Shown: positions 26,303 through 34,095 of the stretch, in pieces
How the letters are laid out: every line of letters starts with the position of its first letter
Position numbering within the stretch: position 1 is the first letter of the stretch
Source: Magnetospirillum sulfuroxidans
GTDB taxonomy: Bacteria > Pseudomonadota > Alphaproteobacteria > Rhodospirillales > Magnetospirillaceae
Reading direction: 5' to 3'
NCBI RefSeq assembly: GCF_018224925.1
Contig: NZ_JAGTUF010000002.1
Coordinates: 124,001-188,000, forward strand
DNA: 64,000 nucleotides
Made by a program: the position numbers and the translations under genes
Notes under the pieces: generated by a model
What the model was told of the DNA's origin: nothing
What the model saw: only the letters and a program-made list of their open reading frames with translations
Databases searched by the model: none

Positions 26303-27799
26303 ATGACCGTGTCGACCTCTCTCGAACTTGATCCCTTCAAGCTGGCCAAGTCCCTGTCGGGATTGAACTTCATTGCCGGCGAATTCCGTCCCGCCATGTC
26401 GGGCAAGACCTTCGACGTGCGCAATCCGGCCACCGGGGAAAAGGTCGCCACCGCGCCGTTCTCGGAACGGGCCGATGTCGATGCCGCCGTCAAGGCCGCC
26501 AAGGCGGCGCAAAAGGAATGGGCCAAACTGCCGGCGCGCAATCGCGGCAAGCTGGTGGCCGAATGCGGCCGCGTGCTGGCCGATCATGTCGAGGAATTGG
26601 GCCGCCTGCTGGCGCTGGAAACCGGCAAGGCGCTGCGCACCGAAAGCCGGGTCGAAGCCGGCGTTCTGGCCGACATGTTCGTGTTCTTCGGCGGTCTGGC
26701 CAGCGAACTCAAGGGCGAGACCGTTCCCTTCCACCCCGACATGATGACCATGACCGTGCGCGAGCCGGTCGGCGTCGTCGGCGCCATCATCCCGTGGAAC
26801 GTGCCCTTGCTGTTGATGGCGATGAAGGCCGCCGCCGCCCTGGTCGCCGGCAATGCCGTGGTGGTCAAATCGGCGGAAGAAGCGCCCTTGACCGTGCTGC
26901 GCGTCACCCAGATCATGAACAAAGTGCTGCCGCCCGGCCTGTTTTCCATCCTCGCCGGTTTCGGCCCGGAATGCGGCGCGCCGCTGGTCGAACATGTCGA
27001 CGTCAAGAAAGTCACCTTCACCGGTTCGGTCGAAACCGGCAAGATCGTCTATAAGGCCGCCGCCGAAAAGCTGATCCCGGTGACCCTGGAACTGGGCGGC
27101 AAGAGCCCGATGATCGTCTGTGCCGACGCCGACATGGAAAAAGCGGTGGCCGGCGCCATCGCCGGCATGCGCTTTACCCGCCAGGGCCAAAGCTGCACCG
27201 CGTCCTCGCGCATTTTCGTCCATGAAAGCATTCATGACGAATTCGTCCGCAAGGTTCAGGAAAAGGTCAATTCCATGGTCATGGGCGATCCCTTGGACGA
27301 AAAGACCGATATCGGCACCATCATTTCCGACGGCCAATTCGACCGTGTTCACAGCTACATCAAATTGGGCCGTGAAACCAAGGGCGCGACCGAAATCGCG
27401 CTCTCGGCCATGCCCACCGACCCCAAGCTGGAAAAGGGCTTTTTTGTCCAGCCGCGCATCTTCACCGGGGTGACCAATGACGACCGCATCGCCCGCGAGG
27501 AAATCTTCGGCCCGGTCTGCTGCGTCATCAAGTGGACCGATTTCGATGGCGTGATCGAAGCCGCCAACGACAGTGATTACGGCCTGGGCGCCACCATCTG
27601 GACCACCAATCTGAAGATGGCCATGGATGCCACCCGGCGCTTGGAAGCCGGCTTCGTCCAGGTCAACCAGAATCTGGTGGTGCAGCCCAACCTGTCCTAT
27701 GGCGGCGTCAAGGCCTCGGGCCTGGGCAAGGAGGCTTCGCTGGAATCCATGCTGGAGCACTTCACCCACAAGAAGACCATCATCATCAACATGCTGTGA
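26303..27799 (+). CDS. NAD(P)-dependent aldehyde dehydrogenase
   Basis: This 498-residue aldehyde dehydrogenase has all core motifs: the N-terminal cofactor region IPWNVPLLLMAMKAAAAL, FTGSVETG, the general base in LELGGKSP, and the nucleophile in GQSCTASSR. The C-terminal EEIFGPV is present. It oxidises an aldehyde to the acid, which the adjacent ligases could then activate. The start has an AAGGACA about nine bases upstream. There is no CoA-acylating signature, so a simple carboxylate product is expected. Confidence 0.88.
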   Translation: MTVSTSLELDPFKLAKSLSGLNFIAGEFRPAMSGKTFDVRNPATGEKVATAPFSERADVDAAVKAAKAAQKEWAKLPARNRGKLVAECGRVLADHVEELGRLLALETGKALRTESRVEAGVLADMFVFFGGLASELKGETVPFHPDMMTMTVREPVGVVGAIIPWNVPLLLMAMKAAAALVAGNAVVVKSAEEAPLTVLRVTQIMNKVLPPGLFSILAGFGPECGAPLVEHVDVKKVTFTGSVETGKIVYKAAAEKLIPVTLELGGKSPMIVCADADMEKAVAGAIAGMRFTRQGQSCTASSRIFVHESIHDEFVRKVQEKVNSMVMGDPLDEKTDIGTIISDGQFDRVHSYIKLGRETKGATEIALSAMPTDPKLEKGFFVQPRIFTGVTNDDRIAREEIFGPVCCVIKWTDFDGVIEAANDSDYGLGATIWTTNLKMAMDATRRLEAGFVQVNQNLVVQPNLSYGGVKASGLGKEASLESMLEHFTHKKTIIINML

Positions 27800-27813
27800 G
27801 AAGAGAGCAGTCC

Positions 27814-29004
27814 ATGACCACCGATCCCTCCAAGGACCCCATCGTCATCGTCGGTTCCGCCCGCACCCCCATGGGCGGCTTTCAGGGCGAATTGTCAGGT
27901 CTGACCGCCAGCCAATTGGGCGCCCACGCCATCAAGGCGGCGCTCACCCGGGCCAATGTCGCCGCCGATCAGGTGGAAGAGGTGATCATGGGCTGCGTCC
28001 TGCCCGCCGGCCAGGGCCAGGCTCCGGCGCGTCAAGCGTCACGCGGCGCCGGCATCCCCGATTCCACCGGGGCGACCACGGTCAACAAGATGTGTGGTTC
28101 GGGCATGCAGGCGGCCATGTTCGCCCATGACATGCTGATCGCCGGCACCAACAAGGTGATGGTGGCCGGCGGCATGGAAAGCATGACCAACGCGCCTTAT
28201 CTGCTCGACAAGGCCCGTGGCGGCTATCGCATGGGCCATGGTCGGGTGATGGATCACATGTTCCTTGACGGGCTGGAAGACGCCTATGACAAGGGACGAC
28301 TGATGGGCACCTTCGCCGAGGATTGCGCCCAGGCGTATCAGTTCAGCCGCGAAGCCCAGGATAATTTCGCCCTGGCCTCGTTGGACCGCGCCCGCAAGGC
28401 CGCCAATCTCGCCGCTGAAATCGCGCCCTTGACCATCAGCACCCGCAAGGGCGAAACCGTGCTGGCCGAGGACGAGCAGCCGCGCAAGGCCTTGCCCGAC
28501 AAGATTCCGACGCTCAAGCCCGCGTTCCGCGACGGCGGCACGGTGACGGCGGCCAATTCCTCGTCCATTTCCGACGGCGGCGCCGCCTTGGTGATGATGA
28601 AGCTGTCCGAGGCGGAAAAGCGCGGCCTGACACCCCTGGCCGCCATTCGCGGCCATTCCACCTTTGCCCAGGCTCCCAATCTGTTCACCACCGCCCCGGT
28701 CTTCGCCATGCGCAACCTGCTGGCCAAGCTGAACTGGCAGGCCGGCGCCGTCGATTTGTACGAAATCAACGAAGCCTTCGCCGTCGTCACCATGGCGGCC
28801 ATGCGGGATCTGGATCTGCCGCACGACAAGGTCAATGTTCATGGCGGGGCCTGCGCCCTGGGGCACCCCATCGGCGCCTCGGGCGCGCGTATCCTCGTCA
28901 CCCTGCTGTCGGCCTTGCAAAAGTACGACCTGAAAAAGGGCGTTGCCTCGCTGTGTATCGGCGGCGGTGAAGCCACCGCCCTGGCAGTGGAGCGGCTGAC
29001 ATGA
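27814..29004 (+). CDS. Acetyl-CoA acetyltransferase / 3-ketoacyl-CoA thiolase
   Basis: This 396-residue thiolase has nucleophile Cys94 ([10 protein letters not shown]), the His motif [17 protein letters not shown] and the second cysteine in LCIGGGEAT. It cleaves 3-ketoacyl-CoA to acetyl-CoA, or runs in reverse. ATG 27814 ([19 protein letters not shown]) is the natural start; an in-frame codon at 27796 overlaps the aldehyde dehydrogenase stop. Its own stop overlaps the acyl-CoA dehydrogenase start in ATGA, so the two are coupled. An enoyl-CoA hydratase and 3-hydroxyacyl-CoA dehydrogenase are not in this run but are available at 10674 and 11534. Confidence 0.9.
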   Translation: MTTDPSKDPIVIVGSARTPMGGFQGELSGLTASQLGAHAIKAALTRANVAADQVEEVIMGCVLPAGQGQAPARQASRGAGIPDSTGATTVNKMCGSGMQAAMFAHDMLIAGTNKVMVAGGMESMTNAPYLLDKARGGYRMGHGRVMDHMFLDGLEDAYDKGRLMGTFAEDCAQAYQFSREAQDNFALASLDRARKAANLAAEIAPLTISTRKGETVLAEDEQPRKALPDKIPTLKPAFRDGGTVTAANSSSISDGGAALVMMKLSEAEKRGLTPLAAIRGHSTFAQAPNLFTTAPVFAMRNLLAKLNWQAGAVDLYEINEAFAVVTMAAMRDLDLPHDKVNVHGGACALGHPIGASGARILVTLLSALQKYDLKKGVASLCIGGGEATALAVERLT

Positions 29005-30143
29005 TCCTGAGCGAAGAACAAAACCTCATCCGCGACACCGCACGGGCCTTCGCCCGCGAGCGTCTGGCGCCGGGCGCGGAAATGCGCGACCGGGACCATG
29101 CCTTTCCGGCGGCCGAACTGGCGGAAATGGGGGAATTGGGCTTTATGGGCATGGTGGTGCCGCCGGAATATGACGGCGCCGGCACCGATTACGTCTCTTA
29201 TGCCCTGGCGCTGATGGAAATCGCCGCCGGCGAAGGGGCGACCTCGACCATCATGAGCGTGCACAACTCGGTCGGTTGCATGCCGATCCTGAAATTCGGC
29301 ACCGAGGCGCAAAAGCAACACTATCTTCGCCCGATGGCGCGGGGCGAATGGATCGGCTGTTTCTGCCTGACCGAACCGGAAGCCGGATCCGACGCCGCCG
29401 CCATCAAGACCCGCGCCCGCAAGGCCGGCGATTTTTACGTCCTTGACGGCTCGAAGCAATTCATCACTTCGGGCAAGAACGCCAAGGTAGCCATCGTCTT
29501 CGCCGTCACCGACCCGGCGGCGGGGAAAAAGGGGCTGTCGGCCTTTATCGTTCCCACCGACACCCCCGGTTGGAATGTGGCCCGCATCGAAGACAAGCTG
29601 GGGCAGCATGCCTCGGACACCTGCCAGATCATTTTGGAGGATTTGCGCATCCCCGCCGCCAACCTGCTGGGGGCGGAAGGCGAAGGCCTCAAGATCGCCC
29701 TGGCCAATCTAGAGGGCGGACGCCTGGGCATCGCCGCCCAATCGGTGGGCATGGCCAGCGCCGCGCTGGAACACGCCACCGCCTACGCCAAGGACCGCAG
29801 GCAATTCGGCAAGGCCATCATCGAACATCAGGCGGTGGCCTTCCGGCTGGCCGACATGGCCACCCGCATCGAAGCGGCGCGGCAATTGGTCCTGCACGTC
29901 GCCACCTTGCGCGACGCCGGTCAGCCTTGCTTGAAGGAAGCGTCCATGGCCAAATTGCTGGCCAGTGAAACAGCGGAAAAAGTTTGCTCGGACGCCATTC
30001 AAATTCACGGCGGCTATGGGTATCTTGCCGATTTCCCGGTAGAACGCATTTACCGCGACGTCCGGGTTTGTCAGATTTACGAAGGCACCAGCGACATCCA
30101 ACGGCTGGTCATTGCCCGCGCCCTGGCGGCGGAAGCGGGCTAA
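29001..30143 (+). CDS. Acyl-CoA dehydrogenase
   Basis: This 380-residue ACAD has FAD and substrate motifs [14 protein letters not shown] and [20 protein letters not shown], and the catalytic Glu in [11 protein letters not shown], the short-chain/butyryl-CoA dehydrogenase pattern. It is more like butyryl-CoA dehydrogenase than the homologue at 15947. The start overlaps the thiolase stop by four bases. The context suggests it starts beta-oxidation of the acid imported by the Liv-type transporter. Confidence 0.88.
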   Translation: MILSEEQNLIRDTARAFARERLAPGAEMRDRDHAFPAAELAEMGELGFMGMVVPPEYDGAGTDYVSYALALMEIAAGEGATSTIMSVHNSVGCMPILKFGTEAQKQHYLRPMARGEWIGCFCLTEPEAGSDAAAIKTRARKAGDFYVLDGSKQFITSGKNAKVAIVFAVTDPAAGKKGLSAFIVPTDTPGWNVARIEDKLGQHASDTCQIILEDLRIPAANLLGAEGEGLKIALANLEGGRLGIAAQSVGMASAALEHATAYAKDRRQFGKAIIEHQAVAFRLADMATRIEAARQLVLHVATLRDAGQPCLKEASMAKLLASETAEKVCSDAIQIHGGYGYLADFPVERIYRDVRVCQIYEGTSDIQRLVIARALAAEAG

Positions 30144-30157
30144 CGGAGAGTAAAGCC

Positions 30158-30961
30158 ATGAAGGACATTCTGGTTCACATTGATGCCGGTGAACGCACCC
30201 GTATGCGCATCGAGGTCGCCGTCGATCTGGCCAAGCGTTTCGGTGCCCGCTTGACCGGCCTGTTCGCCCAAACCGACGGCCACCGCTCCGCCGCCGTTGC
30301 CCGCCTTGCCAGCGACGGCCTGAAAAAGGCCCAGGCCGAGGGCGAAATCCTGTTCAATTCCATGACCAAGGGTCTCGACACCCGGTTTTGGACCCTGCCC
30401 CATGGCGAGCCCGGCTTCGTCGCGGCCGAGATCATGTTCTGCTCGCGCTATTTCGATCTGGCGGTGCTGGGGCAAAACGACCCCAAGGATTCGCTGACCC
30501 CCGATGACATGGTCGAACAGACGGTGCTCAATTGCGGCCGTCCGGTGCTGGTGATCCCCTATCTCGGCAATTACAGCTCGGTCGCCAACCGCATCGTTGT
30601 CGCCTGGAACGCCGGCCGCGAGGCCACCCGCGCCGTCCATGATGCGCTTGATCTGCTGACCAGCGCCAAGACGGTCACCGTGCTGTCCATGCGCGCCCAC
30701 GATGATGGCAGCAACAGCCAGAACATGCCCCCCGTCAACATCGTCGATCATCTGACCAAATTGGGCATCCCCGCCGATGGCGAATTCCTGCCCGACGAAG
30801 AAATCGGCAAGATGGACATGCTGCTGTCGCGCAGTTTCGATCTGGGCGCCGACCTGCTGGTCATGGGCGCCCACGGCCAATACGGCCTGTCGCGCCTGCG
30901 CGGGTCGGGCACCCGCTATGTGCTCAAGCACATGACCTTGCCGGTGCTGATGAGTCACTGA
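30158..30961 (+). CDS. Universal stress protein family protein (two UspA-like halves)
   Basis: This 267-residue soluble protein opens with MKDILVHIDAGERTRMRIEVAV, a UspA-type first strand. The C-terminal half repeats the fold (NRIVVAWNAGREATRAVHDAL) and ends with the ATP-binding type motif MGAHGQYGLSRLRGSGTRYVL. ATG 30158 has GGAGAG eight bases upstream; the frame extends upstream inside the acyl-CoA dehydrogenase gene without support. Such proteins often accompany catabolic operons; its specific role here is unknown. Confidence 0.82.
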   Translation: MKDILVHIDAGERTRMRIEVAVDLAKRFGARLTGLFAQTDGHRSAAVARLASDGLKKAQAEGEILFNSMTKGLDTRFWTLPHGEPGFVAAEIMFCSRYFDLAVLGQNDPKDSLTPDDMVEQTVLNCGRPVLVIPYLGNYSSVANRIVVAWNAGREATRAVHDALDLLTSAKTVTVLSMRAHDDGSNSQNMPPVNIVDHLTKLGIPADGEFLPDEEIGKMDMLLSRSFDLGADLLVMGAHGQYGLSRLRGSGTRYVLKHMTLPVLMSH

Positions 30962-30968
30962 CCCCCCC

Positions 30969-30999
30969 CTTGGGCACGCGGTCATCCCGCGTGCCCAAG
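30969..30999 (+). terminator. Strong hairpin after the universal stress protein gene
   Basis: Perfect 13-bp arms CTTGGGCACGCGG and CCGCGTGCCCAAG around TCATC, eight bases after the stop codon. There is only a short TTT two bases further on (in ACGGTTTG), so it may be a weak terminator or an mRNA 3' stabiliser rather than a full stop to transcription into the thioesterase gene. Confidence 0.6.
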
Positions 31000-31032
31000 A
31001 CGGTTTGATGTGAAGACAAGGAAAGGCGGGCC

Positions 31033-31494
31033 ATGACCGGCTTCACCCCCAAGGACTCGAATTATCATCGTCGGGTCACTGAGAATTTCGCCAAACAGAC
31101 GCTGATGCACACCATCGGCGCCCGCCTGGGTCTGGTCGAGCCAGGACGCTGCGAGGTGATTTTGCCCAAACGCGACGATCTGTGCCAGCAACACGGCTTT
31201 GTCCATGCCGGGATCACCACCACCATCGCCGACACCGCCGCCGGCTATGCCGCCCTGTCGCTGATGCCGGAAACGGCCGAGGTGCTGTCCACCGAATTCA
31301 AGATCAACCTGATGAACCCAGCCGCCGGCAAGGCCTTCATCGCCCGCGCCGAAGTGCTCAAGCCCGGCCGCACCTTGACCGTGGTCCGCTCGGATGTGTG
31401 GGCCGAAAGCGAAGAGGGAACACACACCCTGATCGCTTCGATGCTGGCGACCATGATCAGCCTGGTCGACAATAGCGGCGGATCAGCGACGTAA
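31033..31494 (+). CDS. PaaI-family hotdog thioesterase
   Basis: This 153-residue single hotdog-fold protein carries the PaaI-type active-site stretch HGFVHAGITTTIADTAAGYAA, with the aspartate on the central helix, and a conserved EFKINLMNPAAG strand. It probably hydrolyses an aryl- or acyl-CoA and so rescues trapped CoA in the preceding pathway. The ATG follows GGAAAGGCGGG. The last 38 bases overlap the 3' end of the convergent histidine kinase gene. Confidence 0.83.
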   Translation: MTGFTPKDSNYHRRVTENFAKQTLMHTIGARLGLVEPGRCEVILPKRDDLCQQHGFVHAGITTTIADTAAGYAALSLMPETAEVLSTEFKINLMNPAAGKAFIARAEVLKPGRTLTVVRSDVWAESEEGTHTLIASMLATMISLVDNSGGSAT

Positions 31495-33943
31495 GCGCCG
31501 TGGCGTCGGCGCTTGCCCCCAAATGGGCGTCAAAGCCCAGGGCCGCCAGCCGCAGCGCCTCGCCCTCTTGGTTTATCGCGTTAAAGGCCACGACCGGGAG
31601 GAAACGGGTCGCCGGCTCTTGCCGTAAGGACCGGCACAATTCCAACCCGGCGCTGCCCGGCGGAACCATATCGACGATGACCAGATCGAAAGCCGGCTGC
31701 GCCGTCATGGCCAGACGCCCGGCCAAGGCCGGATCGCTGACAACCGTGACGTCCAAGCCGGAATTGGCCTCGGCCACCTGATTAATAACAGCGCGGTTCG
31801 GCGCATGCGCCTCGACATACAGCACCCGCCCGACACAACCAGCCCCATCCTGCGCAGACGGCAGCGCCGCCAATTCGACCCAGAAACTGCTGCCCTGCCC
31901 CGCGACGCTGGAAAAGCCGATGGTCCCGCCCATCCGCTCGATCAACGTGCGCGAGATGACCAGACCGATCCCCGCCCCCTCGATATTCGACCCTTCGGCC
32001 CCCAATCGGTTAAAGGGCTGAAACACCTGCGACTGAAGCGCGGCGGCGATCCCACAGCCGCTATCCGTCACCGTCAGCCGTATCTTGCCGTCGCCGGCGC
32101 GATGCACCGTCAATTCGACGCTGCCGCCGGAATGGTTGAACTTGATGGCGTTGGACAAGAGATGGTCAATCACTTCGGCCATGCGGACCGGATCGCCGCT
32201 CACCGCAACCGGCCCCTCACACCCCGTCAGCCGCATCTCAAGCATTGCCATCCGGACCCGCTCGGCCACGCGGCCGGCACAGTCCAAGGCCACCGCCGCC
32301 AGATCGAAACGTTCGACATTGAGTTGAATCTTGCCCGATTCCAGATCGGCCAATTCCAGCACCTGACCGATCAAGTCGGCCAGGTGCTGGCCCGAACGCA
32401 GGATATGGCCAACCGAACGCCGCTGGCTGGGGCCGAATTGCCCGTCGGCGGTGGCATCCAGCAATTGGGCGAAGCCGAGAATCGCGTTCAAGGGGGTGCG
32501 GAATTCATGGCTCATGGACGACAAGAACACGGTCTTGCTGCGGTTGGCGGCCTCGGCCTGTTCCAAGGCCTGGCGCAATTGATCGCGATGAGCGTTGGCG
32601 GCGCTGACGTCGGCGATCACCGACACCCGGCCCCCTTCGGGCGTGCGACGCTCGGTGCTGCGCAGCGTGCGGCCATTGCTCAGCCGCCACTCGCTTTGTC
32701 CTTGCCCGGAACGGAACTGCGCCAACCGCAAGGTGGTGAACTGATCCAAAGGCAATTCGGTGTCCACCAATCCCAATTTCCAGGTATGCACCAGCAAACT
32801 GGCGACACTGACGCCGGGAACGATCCAGGGCTCCAATTGCGGCACCTGATTGATGAACGTGCGATTGCATAGAACAAGGCGTTCTTCCGCATCGAACAAG
32901 GCGAAGCCGTCATCCACCGTCTCGATGGCGGCGGCCAAACGTTCCCGCGCCTGACGAAGCTTGGCCTCGGCCTCGCGCCGCTGGGTGGCGTCGAAGATGA
33001 TGACCAAATAGCCACCTTCCGAAGCCGCCGCCGAGACCACCATTTCCGCCCAGATCATCGCCCCCGAGCGGCGAATGATCCGCACATCCCCCCGCCAGGT
33101 GGTGCGAGAGGCCGTTTCCATGATGATGTCGGCGGTATCTTCGCCATAAGCGGAAAACAGCACCTGGCCCAATCCCAGGCCGATCAGCGTCCCGCCCCCA
33201 TATTCGGTCAGATCTTCGGCATAGGCATTGGCGAAGCTGATCGCGCCGTGGCGATCCAGCAATAAAACGCCATGGCCACTTTGAACAATCGCATCTTCCA
33301 ATGCCGCCTGCCGACGAACCTGAAGCCGGACCTCGGCGATGGCCGGGCGCAGAGCCAGCAGATACAAAAGCCCCAATCCCCCCCACAACACGCCAAAGGC
33401 TGCGACCGCAACCGCCTTGAGTTGATCAAGTTCGGCCGTGGCATGTTGCCGATAGCGGCTTGCCGCCTCTTCATTAAACAGCATGGCCTCGCGGTGATTA
33501 AGATTGTTGCCCTTATCCTTACCGTCCAGAAAGGCTTGCAGAATCGTCTGAAACCGGACCATCACCCCGGCTTCGCCATCCCAGGCGGTGGCATAAAGGC
33601 TGGCCACCTCGGCCGGGACATCGGGGTTGTCGATCAACCAGCGGGCATCGTCGCGCAAATGTTCCGCCACCTGCTCCAGTTCGTTGCGGTAACGCTGGCG
33701 CGCCAGCGCCGTGGTGCCCGGCTGCCCCAGTTTGCTGACCAGCAGGGCGGCGCGCTGGGCCATCATCCGTTGACCGCCGACCCGCTGCAACGCCTCGGCC
33801 TCTTCGTTCAACCCCGCCATGTTGACAATCAAGACAATCATCGCCGCCGCCAACAGCGTCGCCAACCCCATCACCAACACCAAGGTCCGCACGGTCAAGG
33901 CCCGAACGGTGGCGGAACTGGCGGAAGGAAGCTTCACGGACAT
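31457..33943 (-). CDS. Membrane hybrid histidine kinase with degenerate receiver
   Basis: This 828-residue kinase has a first membrane helix at about 18-42, a PilJ/NarX-like periplasmic helix region (QRVGGQRMMAQRAALL), a second helix near 170-195, two PAS domains (about 205-330 and 335-450), HisKA with His479 (SSMSHEFRTPLN), an HATPase domain with DSGCGIA, and a C-terminal receiver. The receiver is damaged: YVEAHAPN replaces the usual acidic pair, and no KP motif follows, although the central Asp in VIVDMVPPG remains. ATG 33943 is preferred over a codon at 34003 because it precedes the membrane helix closely. The gene diverges from the next kinase and overlaps the thioesterase gene. Confidence 0.82.
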   Translation of the reverse strand: MSVKLPSASSATVRALTVRTLVLVMGLATLLAAAMIVLIVNMAGLNEEAEALQRVGGQRMMAQRAALLVSKLGQPGTTALARQRYRNELEQVAEHLRDDARWLIDNPDVPAEVASLYATAWDGEAGVMVRFQTILQAFLDGKDKGNNLNHREAMLFNEEAASRYRQHATAELDQLKAVAVAAFGVLWGGLGLLYLLALRPAIAEVRLQVRRQAALEDAIVQSGHGVLLLDRHGAISFANAYAEDLTEYGGGTLIGLGLGQVLFSAYGEDTADIIMETASRTTWRGDVRIIRRSGAMIWAEMVVSAAASEGGYLVIIFDATQRREAEAKLRQARERLAAAIETVDDGFALFDAEERLVLCNRTFINQVPQLEPWIVPGVSVASLLVHTWKLGLVDTELPLDQFTTLRLAQFRSGQGQSEWRLSNGRTLRSTERRTPEGGRVSVIADVSAANAHRDQLRQALEQAEAANRSKTVFLSSMSHEFRTPLNAILGFAQLLDATADGQFGPSQRRSVGHILRSGQHLADLIGQVLELADLESGKIQLNVERFDLAAVALDCAGRVAERVRMAMLEMRLTGCEGPVAVSGDPVRMAEVIDHLLSNAIKFNHSGGSVELTVHRAGDGKIRLTVTDSGCGIAAALQSQVFQPFNRLGAEGSNIEGAGIGLVISRTLIERMGGTIGFSSVAGQGSSFWVELAALPSAQDGAGCVGRVLYVEAHAPNRAVINQVAEANSGLDVTVVSDPALAGRLAMTAQPAFDLVIVDMVPPGSAGLELCRSLRQEPATRFLPVVAFNAINQEGEALRLAALGFDAHLGASADATALTSLIRRYCRPG

Positions 33944-34095
33944 GACGGGGCAAAAGCCTTGAGAAAGGGACACAATGCATAGTGCGTACGAAAAATCCGA
34001 CATTGTAAAGATGAAGACGGCCAGCTCATCACTATGTAAGATCAGTCTCCGCCTTTCGGTGGAACCCTTTTGTCCTAAGAAATCTAGACGGAAGA

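Noticed and set aside
24896-27769. 957-residue open frame on the minus strand
   Set aside because: It is antisense to the PaaK-like ligase and aldehyde dehydrogenase genes, which have full motifs. The composition (Gly, His, Gln, Asp rich) is what high-GC codon bias yields on the opposite strand.
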